Shown piece by piece: positions 1-6,913 of a stretch of 8,302 nt of DNA. Position 1 is the stretch's first letter. Every line of letters begins with the position of its first letter. The DNA comes from Clostridiales bacterium. Lineage in GTDB: Bacteria > Bacillota > Clostridia > Oscillospirales > Acutalibacteraceae. The notes beneath the pieces are model-generated. The model was not told the DNA's origin. It saw only the letters and a list, made by a program, of their open reading frames with translations, and ran no database searches. A program made the translations under genes and the position numbers. Location: NCBI GenBank assembly GCA_012511005.1, contig JAAZGX010000008.1, positions 1-8,302 on the forward strand, given 5' to 3'.

Positions 1-10
1 AAAAACCAAG

Positions 11-19
11 AAAGGGGAT
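11..19 (+). promoter_or_regulatory. Ribosome binding site of hisZ
   Basis: The purine-rich stretch AAAGGGGAT lies 4 nt before the ATG at 24 and resembles a Shine-Dalgarno site. It supports that ATG as the hisZ start, although the reading frame is open back to the window edge. No operon promoter or leader is visible in the 23 nt available. Confidence 0.65.
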
Positions 20-23
20 AAAT

Positions 24-1145
24 ATGATTACACCCTTAAAAATGAGTAGTGAAACTGCTGTGGCAGAGCTTACAAGGCTTTATGAAAGCTATGGCTACAC
101 AAAATATAAGATGAGCAAATTTGAGGTATATGATTTATATGCTGAAAATAAAAGCTTTTTAAAATGTGAAAACATTATAACCTTTTCCGATTTAAGCGGC
201 AGGCTTTTAGCCTTAAAGCCTGATGTAACGCTTTCTATCGTAAAAAGCGTAAAAGACGAAGCTGCTGTGCCGTACAAACTTTACTATAACGAAAATATTT
301 ACAGAGTAAACAGAGGTTCTAAGGATTACAGTGAAATAACGCAGGTGGGGCTTGAATACATAGGCGATGTAGATTTATACTCTACTTTCGAGGTAATAAG
401 CTTAGCCGTTAAAGGGCTGAATATGATAAGCGGGCGAAATATTCTTGATATTTCTCACTTAGGTTTTATAAACGGTCTACTGGATGAAACGGGGATAAGC
501 GCGGCACAGCGCGAAAGAGTATATACGCTTTTATCAGAAAGAAATACGCATGAGTTAAAATCTTACTGTATTGAATGCGGTGTTGACGCCTTTTTGATTT
601 CAATTATAACGGCGCTTTCCGAAATATACGGAGAGTTTAAAAAGACGCTTGCAGCTGTGCGCGCTTTATCAATAAATAACACTATGCACAATGCACTTGA
701 TGAGTTGGAGGACTTATACGGTCTTCTTAAAAAGTTAAAATTAAACAAAAGTATCAATCTTGATTTTTCAATAGTCAACGATGTAACATACTATAACGGA
801 ATTATTTTTCAAGGATTTATTGAGGGTATACCCGGCGTTATATTGTCGGGCGGAAGATATGATAACTTATTAAAAAAACTCGGGAAAAACACTGGGGCAA
901 TAGGCTTTGCCGTATATACAGATACGCTTAACAGTTATTTCGTGCCCGAAAGTCCGTATGATATAGATTGTGTGCTAATTTATAACGAAAATGATGATGT
1001 TTATGCCGTAAGCGAAGCGGCGCACAGACTTTTGGCACAAGGAAAAGGCGTACTTGTACAAAAGAAAGTTCAAAAAGATATTAAAGCCGCACGGTATTAT
1101 AAAATGGCAGACGGAAAGGCGGTTGAGATTAATGGATTACCTTAA
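24..1145 (+). CDS. hisZ: ATP phosphoribosyltransferase regulatory subunit HisZ
   Basis: This is the histidyl-tRNA-synthetase-like regulatory partner of the short-form HisG. It forms the hetero-octameric ATP phosphoribosyltransferase, which is required for activity and histidine feedback; it does not charge tRNA. The 373-residue protein shows a class II synthetase fold. A motif-2-like region spans about residues 83-113 (LYYNENIYRVNRG, then EITQVGLEYIG). A YYNG segment at 256-259 replaces the RGLDYYTG histidine-binding motif of true HisRS, and a motif-3-like SGGRYDNLL begins at 275. The HisRS C-terminal anticodon-binding domain is absent, as expected for HisZ. The N-terminus is short and lacks the usual PEG-x-RD motif, so the protein is somewhat divergent. 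The gene overlaps hisG by 14 nt, which suggests translational coupling of the two subunits. The start is supported by the site at 11-19, but an upstream extension outside the window cannot be fully excluded. Confidence 0.93.
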   Translation: MITPLKMSSETAVAELTRLYESYGYTKYKMSKFEVYDLYAENKSFLKCENIITFSDLSGRLLALKPDVTLSIVKSVKDEAAVPYKLYYNENIYRVNRGSKDYSEITQVGLEYIGDVDLYSTFEVISLAVKGLNMISGRNILDISHLGFINGLLDETGISAAQRERVYTLLSERNTHELKSYCIECGVDAFLISIITALSEIYGEFKKTLAAVRALSINNTMHNALDELEDLYGLLKKLKLNKSINLDFSIVNDVTYYNGIIFQGFIEGIPGVILSGGRYDNLLKKLGKNTGAIGFAVYTDTLNSYFVPESPYDIDCVLIYNENDDVYAVSEAAHRLLAQGKGVLVQKKVQKDIKAARYYKMADGKAVEINGLP

Positions 1146-1767
1146 CATAGCGTTGCCGAAAGGCAGGCTTTATGAAAAGTCTTATAAGGAATTTGAGGGA
1201 ATTGGTTTTGCGTGTCCTGAAATTCTTGAAAATAACCGAAAGTTAATATTTGAAAATGAAAAACTTCGTATTCGCTTTTTTATGGTAAAGCCGTCTGATG
1301 TCGGCAAATATGTTGAGCGTGCCTCTGCCGATATTGGCATTGTGGGAAAGGACATTTTACTTGAAAATATGCCTGATGTATATGAGCTGTCAGACTTAAA
1401 TTTTGGCAAATGTAAAATGGTTGTAGCAGGTTTCTCCGGCAGTAATAAAAATACAAAGCGTGTTTTAAGAGTTGCCACAAGTTATCCCAATATTGCACGC
1501 GACTATTATTCAAAGCAAAGCCGTGATATTGATATTATAAAACTCAGCGGTTCCGTTGAAATCGCTCCGCTATTAAAAATGGCAGATGTTATTGTCGATA
1601 TCGTTGAAACAGGTACGACGCTTAAAGAAAACAATCTTGAAATCCTTGAGGATATTGTGGATATAAGCGCAAGGCTTATTGCCAACAAGGTAAGCTTTAA
1701 GTTCAAAAATGAAGTAATTAATGAAATAATAAACCGCTTATCAACGAGTAAGGAAGTAAGCTTATGA
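1132..1767 (+). CDS. hisG: ATP phosphoribosyltransferase catalytic subunit, short form
   Basis: HisG catalyses the first step of histidine synthesis, joining ATP and PRPP to give phosphoribosyl-ATP. The protein has 211 residues, the size of the short HisG class, which lacks the C-terminal histidine-binding regulatory domain and depends on HisZ. Visible motifs are NIALPKGRLYEKS at 5-17, ADIGIVGKDIL at 66-76 and the PRPP-binding loop VDIVETGTTLKENNL around 155-169. The frame is open upstream to 1054, but the ATG at 1132 places the conserved NIALPKGR motif at the N-terminus as in homologues. The earlier start would add 26 unrelated residues inside hisZ. The preceding purine-rich GGAAAGGCGG is a moderate ribosome binding site within the end of hisZ. 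The 3' end overlaps hisD by ATGA. Confidence 0.96.
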   Translation: MDYLNIALPKGRLYEKSYKEFEGIGFACPEILENNRKLIFENEKLRIRFFMVKPSDVGKYVERASADIGIVGKDILLENMPDVYELSDLNFGKCKMVVAGFSGSNKNTKRVLRVATSYPNIARDYYSKQSRDIDIIKLSGSVEIAPLLKMADVIVDIVETGTTLKENNLEILEDIVDISARLIANKVSFKFKNEVINEIINRLSTSKEVSL

Positions 1768-3047
1768 TAAAAATCTATAATTTAGAAGAAATTGCACTAA
1801 AGGAAATACTAAAAAGAAATACAACAAATATTGATGTTTCAGCAGATGTTGTAAAGATATTGGAAAGCGTAAAAACAAATGGCGACAAGGCTTTAATAGA
1901 ATATACAGAGAAGTTTGACGGTGCAGAACTTAGCGAGTTAGAAGTGACTGCAAAAGAAATAGATGAGGCGTATTCACTCTGCTCTAAAGAGTTAATAGCC
2001 GTAATAAACGAAGCGGCAGAAAATATTAGGGACTATCACAAAAACCAGATTACAAAAGGTTTTACTATAAAAAAGGAAAACGGCATAGTCCTCGGTCAAA
2101 ACATTTTGCCCATAAAAAGCGTTGGCATATATGTTCCGGGCGGAACGGCAAGCTATCCGTCAACCGTTTTAATGAATGCTATACCCGCAAAAATAGCGGG
2201 TGTCAATGAAATAATTATGGTGACACCTCCCGCAAAAGACGGCAAAATAAAACCCTCTGTTCTTGCCGCGGCAAAAATTTCAGGTGTTGACAGAATATTT
2301 AAGATAGGCGGCGCGCAGGCTGTTGGCGCGCTTGCTTTCGGTACTGAAAGTATCCCAAAGGTTCTTAAAATTGTGGGACCGGGGAATATATATGTAGCAA
2401 CCGCAAAAAGAATAGTTTTTGGTACGGTTGATATTGATATGATAGCGGGACCGAGTGAAATTTTAATTATTGCAGACGAAACGGCAAATCCTGCTTTCGT
2501 AGCCGCTGATATGCTTTCACAAGCAGAGCATGACGCGCTTGCATCAGCTATACTCGTTACAACGAGTGAGAGTCTTGCAAAAGAAGTAAATAGAGAGTTA
2601 AAAAGGCAAATGCCGCTTTTAGACAGAAGTGAAATAGCCGGTTCTTCTATTAGGGATTTTGGCAAAATTATTATTGCGGAAACTATTGACGGGGCGATAG
2701 AAGTATCAAACGAATTAGCACCGGAGCATCTTGAAGTTTGTGTTGATAACCCGTTTGATTATCTTTCAAAAATTAAAAACGCTCCCAGCATATTTCTTGG
2801 AAAATACACGCCCGAAGCACTTGGAGATTATTTTGCCGGAACAAATCATACGCTGCCGACAGGCGGCACCGCAAGGTTTTCAAGCCCTCTTAGCGTTCTG
2901 GATTTTGTTAAAAGGTCGCAGTTTACATACTACACAGAACAAGCCTTAAAAGATGTTTCAGATAAAATAGCGTTATTCGCTTTTGAAGAAGGGCTTGACG
3001 CTCACGGCAAATCGGTTTTAATCAGATTTGAAAAGGAAAAGGCATAA
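1764..3047 (+). CDS. hisD: Histidinol dehydrogenase
   Basis: HisD is the zinc- and NAD-dependent enzyme that oxidises L-histidinol to L-histidine in two steps, the end of the pathway. At 427 residues it is full length (the E. coli protein has 434). By alignment with E. coli, the zinc ligands Gln253 and His256 (SQAEHD), Asp355 (EALGDYFAG) and His414 (GLDAHGKS) are present, as is the catalytic pair Glu321-His322 (LAPEHLEV). Other family signatures are VGIYVPGGTASYPS near 120-133, GPGNIYVATAK at 205-215 and DMIAGPSEI at 225-233. The gene starts with ATGA overlapping the hisG stop, and an AAGGAAG site at 1750-1756 lies 7 nt before the start. Nothing in the sequence suggests loss of function. Confidence 0.98.
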   Translation: MIKIYNLEEIALKEILKRNTTNIDVSADVVKILESVKTNGDKALIEYTEKFDGAELSELEVTAKEIDEAYSLCSKELIAVINEAAENIRDYHKNQITKGFTIKKENGIVLGQNILPIKSVGIYVPGGTASYPSTVLMNAIPAKIAGVNEIIMVTPPAKDGKIKPSVLAAAKISGVDRIFKIGGAQAVGALAFGTESIPKVLKIVGPGNIYVATAKRIVFGTVDIDMIAGPSEILIIADETANPAFVAADMLSQAEHDALASAILVTTSESLAKEVNRELKRQMPLLDRSEIAGSSIRDFGKIIIAETIDGAIEVSNELAPEHLEVCVDNPFDYLSKIKNAPSIFLGKYTPEALGDYFAGTNHTLPTGGTARFSSPLSVLDFVKRSQFTYYTEQALKDVSDKIALFAFEEGLDAHGKSVLIRFEKEKA

Positions 3048-3048
3048 T

Positions 3049-4107
3049 ATGAGCAGATTTTTTTTAGAAAGATACAAAGACCTTAAAAGTTATGCTCCGG
3101 GCGAACAGCCGGAGGACTTCTCAAAGTTTATAAAACTTAATACAAATGAAATGCCGTACCCTCCGTCACAAAAGGTTATTAAGGCTATAGATGATTTGCA
3201 GCTTCTAAAACTGAATTTATATCCGCCTGTTGAGTTTAATAATCTTAAAGCAAAGATTGCAAAGTTTTATGATATTTCCCGGGAAAACATATTCCTTTCA
3301 AACGGCTCTGACGAAATACTTTCATTTATATTTCTTGGCTTTTTCAGAGACGGCGCAAATGTAGCTTTTCCTGATATTACATACGGATTTTATAATGTTT
3401 ATGCACAGCTTTACGGCAGTAATGCGGATATTATTCCGCTTAGCAGTGATTTTACAATAAACATAAAAGACTATATCAATATAGGTAAAAATATTGTTAT
3501 AGCAAACCCAAACGCTCCCACAGGCATATGCCTTTCTCTTTCTGATGTTGAGAAGATTGTAAAAGGCAATCAGGATAATCTTGTGGTTATTGATGAAGCA
3601 TATATTGACTTTGGCGGTGAGTCTGCTGTGCCTTTAATTAAAAAATACGATAATGTACTCGTTGTTCAGACCTTTTCAAAATCACGCTCTTTAGCAGGCG
3701 CAAGGCTTGGCTTTGCTATGGGAGACCGTAAACTGATTGACGGCTTGCGAAAAATTAAGTATTCAACGAACCCTTACAATGTAAATCGCTTAACCTTAAC
3801 CGCAGGTGAAGCGTCTTTTGATGACGATGTGTATTTTAATAGCTGCTGTAAGAAAATTTCAGAAACGCGTGAATATTTAACAAAGGAATTAGAAAATATA
3901 GGTTTTCTTGTATTAAACTCAAAAGCAAACTTTATTTTTGCAAAACCTTTTAATATTACGGCAAACAATTTATACTTGAAGCTGAAGGAAAAAGGTATTC
4001 TTATAAGATATTTTGAGCAAGAAAGAATTAATGACTTCGTAAGAATTAGCATAGGAACGAAAGAGGATACTGATATTCTTCTCAAAGAAATAAGGGGGAT
4101 AATATGA
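3049..4107 (+). CDS. hisC: Histidinol-phosphate aminotransferase
   Basis: HisC is a PLP-dependent fold-type I aminotransferase that converts imidazole-acetol phosphate plus glutamate to histidinol phosphate and 2-oxoglutarate. The 352-residue protein has the standard markers: LNTNEMPYPPS (30-40), NGSDE (85-89), PNAPTG (154-159) and IDEAYIDF (181-188) with Asp182 for the pyridine nitrogen. TFSKSRSLAGARLGFA (208-223) carries the PLP-binding Lys211, and the substrate-carboxylate arginine lies in VRISIG (Arg332). The ATG at 3049 is preferred over a TTG at 3028 in the same frame. It follows hisD by 1 nt, has the purine-rich AAAAGGAAAAGG at 3031-3042 ahead of it, and gives the N-terminus expected for the family. 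Operon context supports HisC over the related aromatic or threonine-phosphate enzymes. Confidence 0.96.
   Translation: MSRFFLERYKDLKSYAPGEQPEDFSKFIKLNTNEMPYPPSQKVIKAIDDLQLLKLNLYPPVEFNNLKAKIAKFYDISRENIFLSNGSDEILSFIFLGFFRDGANVAFPDITYGFYNVYAQLYGSNADIIPLSSDFTINIKDYINIGKNIVIANPNAPTGICLSLSDVEKIVKGNQDNLVVIDEAYIDFGGESAVPLIKKYDNVLVVQTFSKSRSLAGARLGFAMGDRKLIDGLRKIKYSTNPYNVNRLTLTAGEASFDDDVYFNSCCKKISETREYLTKELENIGFLVLNSKANFIFAKPFNITANNLYLKLKEKGILIRYFEQERINDFVRISIGTKEDTDILLKEIRGII
3275..3286. repeat. 12-bp perfect palindrome, copy 1 (in hisC)
   Basis: TTTCCCGGGAAA is a perfect 12-bp palindrome inside hisC. An identical copy occurs in hisB at 4654-4665, and no third copy was noticed. Both copies are read in the same codon frame and encode Ser-Arg-Glu, so protein sequence may explain part of the match. 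No function is assigned. Confidence 0.5.
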
Positions 4108-4691
4108 GAAAATCAGAAGTTACGCGCAAAACAAATGAAACAAATATAACGCTTTCACTGTCTATTGACGGTACCGGACAAGCAGAAATTAACACAGGCT
4201 CCGGCTTTTTTGACCATATGCTGACTCTTTTTACCCGTTACAGCAGATTTGATTTATCAGTTAGCTGTATTGGCGACACTGCAGTCGATTACCACCATTC
4301 GATAGAAGACATAGGTATTGCCCTTGGCATAGCTTTTAAGGACGCCGTAGGCGACAAAATGGGCATTTCTCGATTTAGTGATGTTATGCTTCCCATGGAT
4401 GAATCGTTAATATTGTGCGCTGTTGATATATCAGGCAGAGCGTACTGCCATTTCGACCTCCCCGTTTCAAGTGAAAAAATAGGGGAGTACGATACGGAGC
4501 TTACTGAGGAATTTTTCAGCGCATTCTTAAACAATGCGGGAGTTACTCTCCATATAAAAAAGCTTCATGGGACGAATTCTCACCATATTACTGAAGCTGC
4601 ATTTAAGGCTTTTGGCATGGTTATGAGAAAGGCTTGTAAAATTGACAACGACTTTTCCCGGGAAATACCCTCAACAAAAGGCATATTATGA
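4104..4691 (+). CDS. hisB: Imidazoleglycerol-phosphate dehydratase, monofunctional
   Basis: HisB is the manganese-dependent dehydratase that converts imidazole glycerol phosphate to imidazole-acetol phosphate. At 195 residues it is the monofunctional type, without the N-terminal HAD histidinol-phosphatase domain of the enterobacterial fusion, so that activity must come from a gene outside the window. The two histidine-rich metal motifs are clear: DYHHSIEDIGIALG (62-75, with His64, His65, Glu68) and SHHITEAAFKAF (159-170, with His160, His161, Glu164). GFFDHML (34-40) and the terminal PSTKGIL are also typical. The start overlaps the hisC stop by ATGA, and AAGGGGGAT at 4092-4100 serves as ribosome binding site. 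The final TTATGA provides a further ATG overlapping the stop, which opens the mini-ORF at 4688. Confidence 0.97.
   Translation: MRKSEVTRKTNETNITLSLSIDGTGQAEINTGSGFFDHMLTLFTRYSRFDLSVSCIGDTAVDYHHSIEDIGIALGIAFKDAVGDKMGISRFSDVMLPMDESLILCAVDISGRAYCHFDLPVSSEKIGEYDTELTEEFFSAFLNNAGVTLHIKKLHGTNSHHITEAAFKAFGMVMRKACKIDNDFSREIPSTKGIL
4654..4665. repeat. 12-bp perfect palindrome, copy 2 (in hisB)
   Basis: This is the second identical copy of TTTCCCGGGAAA, near the 3' end of hisB and about 1.38 kb from the copy in hisC. It again uses the codons TCC-CGG-GAA. It lies 22 nt before the hisB stop, just upstream of the place where hisH is missing. Confidence 0.5.
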
Positions 4692-4717
4692 TTGTAAAGT
4701 ACAGGAGGAAAAAATGA
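4688..4717 (+). other. Ten-codon bridging mini-ORF, possible hisH deletion scar
   Basis: The ATG at 4688 opens a frame encoding MIVKYRRKK that stops at TGA 4715-4717. Its start overlaps the hisB stop by ATGA and its stop overlaps the hisA start by ATGA, which is the coupling expected of a gene between hisB and hisA. In many Firmicutes hisH occupies this slot, and HisH proteins often begin Met-Ile-Val or similar. The likely reading is a remnant left by an in-frame deletion of hisH, keeping its first codons and its last codons, which hold the hisA ribosome binding site. A chance reading of ordinary intergenic sequence cannot be excluded. The peptide is not expected to have glutaminase function. 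Confidence 0.4.
4703..4708 (+). promoter_or_regulatory. Consensus ribosome binding site of hisA
   Basis: AGGAGG lies 5 nt before the hisA ATG at 4714. It is the only perfect AGGAGG Shine-Dalgarno among the his gene starts here and fixes the hisA start at 4714. The frame continues upstream into hisB, which would add 24 unrelated residues. The site lies inside the mini-ORF at 4688-4717. Confidence 0.85.
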
Positions 4718-5442
4718 TTTTATTCCCTGCTATTGATATATATGACGGTAAAGCCGTACGCCTTATAAAAGGTGATTATAATAAAATGACCGTTTATAGC
4801 GATAACCCTGTAAATACGGCTGAAAGCTTTGCCGCAAAAGGCGCCGCTTTTCTCCATACCGTTGATTTAATGGGTGCAAAAACAGGTGAAAACAGATGTG
4901 TACCAATAATAAAAAATATAGCGGAAAAAACGGGTATGTTTATTCAAATCGGCGGCGGTATACGCACAAAAGAAACGGCAAACGCTCTTATAAAAGCGGG
5001 AGCATCAAGAATTATTTTAGGTACAGCGGCACTGTTAGATAAAGAGTTTTTATCGTCCTGCTTAAAAGAACATAAAGAAAAGGTTGTGGTAGGGGCAGAT
5101 ATAAATAACGGTTTTGTCGCGATTAAAGGGTGGACTGAAACATCCAAAACGCCTATTGATACTTTTTTGGGCGAAGCGGAAAATATGGGTGTAAAAACGG
5201 TTATCTGCACCGATATTTCAAAAGACGGAATGATGTCCGGAACGAACATTTCACTATATGAGGAGTTAGTAAAGAAGTATTCGCTTAACATAATAGCCTC
5301 AGGCGGCGTGTCGTCATATGAGGATATTAAAAAGCTTTCAGAAATAGGGGTATACGGTGCAATTCTCGGAAAAGCCATATATGAGAAAAAAATTGAATTA
5401 GAAAAGGCGCTTAGCCTTGTTGGAGAAATTTATGAAAAATAA
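4714..5442 (+). CDS. hisA: ProFAR isomerase (phosphoribosylformimino-AICAR-P isomerase)
   Basis: HisA is a (beta-alpha)8-barrel enzyme that performs the Amadori rearrangement of ProFAR to PRFAR, the substrate of HisF. The 242-residue length is typical. The catalytic aspartates are visible as Asp8 (FPAIDIYDGKAVRL) and Asp129 (VVVGADI). Phosphate-binding segments appear as IGGGIRT (79-85), LGTAAL (102-107), ASGGVSS (195-201) and LGKAIYE (218-224), and the HisA-type GW after the second aspartate (Gly139-Trp140) is present. These distinguish it from its paralogue HisF next door. The gene follows a perfect AGGAGG site and overlaps hisF by 11 nt. It is the only his gene here separated by a real gap from its upstream neighbour. 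Confidence 0.97.
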   Translation: MILFPAIDIYDGKAVRLIKGDYNKMTVYSDNPVNTAESFAAKGAAFLHTVDLMGAKTGENRCVPIIKNIAEKTGMFIQIGGGIRTKETANALIKAGASRIILGTAALLDKEFLSSCLKEHKEKVVVGADINNGFVAIKGWTETSKTPIDTFLGEAENMGVKTVICTDISKDGMMSGTNISLYEELVKKYSLNIIASGGVSSYEDIKKLSEIGVYGAILGKAIYEKKIELEKALSLVGEIYEK

Positions 5443-6205
5443 GAAAATCATACCGTGCCTTGATATAAAAAACGGCAGAGTTGTTAAAGGCGTTAAATTT
5501 CAAGGTCTTTCTGATGTAGCGTCACCTATAGAGCTTGCCTCATATTACAATAAAAGCGGCGCAGATGAAATTGCTTTCTACGATATTACGGCATCAACTG
5601 AAAATAGAATACTTTTTACAGATTTATTAAAAGAGGTATCTTCTGTCGTCTCTGTCCCTCTTATTGCAGGCGGCGGTATTGGCACTATTTCTGACTTTGA
5701 AAGAGTGCTTCTCTTAGGCGCTTCTAAAGTAAGCGTAAACTCAGGCGCGCTTAATAACGAAAATTTAATAGGTGAAGCGGCGAAAAAGTATGGCAGCAAT
5801 AGTATAGTGCTGTCCGTAGATGTAAAAAGCGTAAACGGTACATATAATGTATTCAAACGCGGCGGAACAGAAGATACAAAAATTGATGCAATTGAATGGA
5901 TTAAGAAAATGGTTGACTGCGGCGCGGGTGAAGTAGTTGTAAACAGTATTGATAAAGACGGCGTTAAAAACGGGTTTGATTTAGAGCTTTTAGCTTTAGT
6001 TATAGAGAATATCAGCGTACCCGTTATAGCATCGGGCGGGGCGGGGGAAAGCGAGCATTTCCTTACGCTTTTTAAGTCTTTACCTGCTATTAGCGCAGGT
6101 CTTGCCGCCTCAGTATTTCACTTTGGTGATATAAAAATAAATGAACTAAAAGAATATTTACAAAAAAACGGTGTAAGCGTTAGGAGAACTGAAAATGAAT
6201 ATTAA
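5432..6205 (+). CDS. hisF: Imidazole glycerol phosphate synthase subunit HisF (cyclase)
   Basis: HisF is the cyclase half of imidazole glycerol phosphate synthase. It uses ammonia, normally delivered by the glutaminase HisH, to turn PRFAR into imidazole glycerol phosphate and AICAR. The 257-residue barrel keeps the catalytic Asp11 (PCLDIKNGRVVKG) and Asp130 (SVDVK), FYDITAS (49-55), SIDKDG (172-177), ASGGAG (200-205) and AASVFHFG (225-232). It aligns without gaps to Thermotoga HisF up to about residue 167, so numbers can be compared. Of the ammonia-gate residues, Glu46, Lys99 and Glu167 are kept, but Arg5 is Lys. Asp98, which in Thermotoga salt-bridges to HisH, is Ser, Gln123 is Asn, and the usual TVGGGI is IAGGGI. 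The interface arginine near the C-terminus is kept (Arg251). No glutaminase domain is fused. The ATG at 5432 (site GGAG at 5422-5425) is preferred over a TTG at 5417. Confidence 0.95.
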   Translation: MKNKKIIPCLDIKNGRVVKGVKFQGLSDVASPIELASYYNKSGADEIAFYDITASTENRILFTDLLKEVSSVVSVPLIAGGGIGTISDFERVLLLGASKVSVNSGALNNENLIGEAAKKYGSNSIVLSVDVKSVNGTYNVFKRGGTEDTKIDAIEWIKKMVDCGAGEVVVNSIDKDGVKNGFDLELLALVIENISVPVIASGGAGESEHFLTLFKSLPAISAGLAASVFHFGDIKINELKEYLQKNGVSVRRTENEY

Positions 6206-6842
6206 TGAGTTGATTTTTGACGAAAACGGGCTTATTCCCGCTATTATTGCAGATGCGAAAAGCAAAGAGGTTTTGACATTAGCATATATGAATAAAGAAA
6301 GCCTTGAAATAAGTCTTAAAGAAAAAAGAACTTGCTTTTATTCTCGAAAAAGGCAAACGCTTTGGAGAAAAGGCGAAACATCGGGTAATTTCCAAAACAT
6401 TATAAGCATTACTTCTGATTGTGATAATGATGCGCTTTTAATCACGGTTATTAAAGAAGGTCCTGCTTGCCACACGGGGCAAAACTCTTGCTTTTTCAAC
6501 AATTTATATACAAGCGATGTAGAAAATTCTGATTTTTCAATCTCCTCTCTTGCAAGTCTTATAAAAGAGAGAAAGCGAAATCCGAAAGACGGCTCATATA
6601 CTAATTATCTATTTGAAAAAGGACTTGATAAAATACTAAAAAAGATAGGAGAGGAGTCAAGCGAAGTTATTATTGGGGCAAAAAATAACGATAAAGAGGA
6701 AACGATTTATGAAATAGCGGACTTAACATATCATATTTTAGTTTTAATGTCGCAAATGGGTATATTGACTGATGAAGTTTTAAGCGAATTGAAGTCAAGG
6801 CATATTATTGACGCTAAAATAAAGCAAGAGAAAATGACATAA
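6195..6842 (+). CDS. hisI: Bifunctional phosphoribosyl-AMP cyclohydrolase / phosphoribosyl-ATP pyrophosphatase
   Basis: This is a HisIE fusion carrying out steps two and three of the pathway: HisE removes pyrophosphate from phosphoribosyl-ATP and HisI opens the adenine ring of phosphoribosyl-AMP. The HisI domain covers about residues 1-105. It has LAYMNKESLE (29-38), FYSRKRQTLWRKGETSGNF (48-66), the magnesium/zinc cluster Asp75-Cys76-Asp77-x-Asp79, and ACHTG with Cys92 and Cys99. The HisE domain covers about 115-205, with Glu153, Glu154 and Glu157 in GEESSEVI and Glu173 and Asp176 in YEIADLTYH as the likely metal-binding acidic residues. At 215 residues it has the usual length of the fusion. 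It overlaps hisF by 11 nt, with AGGAG at 6182-6186 as ribosome binding site. It is the last his gene, and no clear terminator hairpin follows. Confidence 0.97.
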   Translation: MNINELIFDENGLIPAIIADAKSKEVLTLAYMNKESLEISLKEKRTCFYSRKRQTLWRKGETSGNFQNIISITSDCDNDALLITVIKEGPACHTGQNSCFFNNLYTSDVENSDFSISSLASLIKERKRNPKDGSYTNYLFEKGLDKILKKIGEESSEVIIGAKNNDKEETIYEIADLTYHILVLMSQMGILTDEVLSELKSRHIIDAKIKQEKMT

Positions 6843-6884
6843 TATTACGCAATTAAAACAAATTATTACATTATAATCCTTTTC

Positions 6885-6913
6885 TTGATTTATTAATGTC
6901 TACTTGATATACT
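6885..6913 (+). promoter_or_regulatory. Sigma-A-type promoter for the deacetylase gene
   Basis: A -35 element TTGATT (6885-6890) and a -10 element TATACT (6908-6913) are separated by exactly 17 nt. A TG one base before the -10 (6905-6906) makes an extended -10. Transcription would start near 6920, giving a leader of roughly 45 nt before the ATG at 6964. This suggests the deacetylase has its own transcription start, although readthrough from the his operon is possible. The -10 lies within an imperfect dyad at 6901-6918. Confidence 0.6.

Noticed and set aside
1054..1131. Upstream extension of hisG into hisZ
   Set aside because: The extra 26 residues are basic, unlike HisG N-termini, and overlap conserved hisZ coding sequence; the ATG at 1132 fits homologues.
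2133..2147. Inverted repeat around GTTCCGGGCGGAAC in hisD
   Set aside because: It encodes the conserved VPGGT motif of HisD, so the symmetry is explained by coding and no second copy was seen.
2153..2665. 170-residue open frame on the - strand inside hisD
   Set aside because: It lies fully antisense to a conserved, full-length hisD and has a low-complexity Ser/Ile/Ala composition typical of a reverse-strand shadow. No ribosome binding site or family motif was seen.
5432..6205. HIS7-type fusion in which the glutaminase would be part of HisF
   Set aside because: HisF is 257 residues and starts directly with the cyclase barrel; there is no room for a roughly 200-residue glutaminase domain, and no GxCxG nucleophile motif is present.
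6843..6884. Possible intrinsic terminator after hisIE
   Set aside because: Only weak 4-bp AT pairings such as TTAT/ATAA can be drawn, with no GC-containing stem followed by a T run, so no terminator is called.
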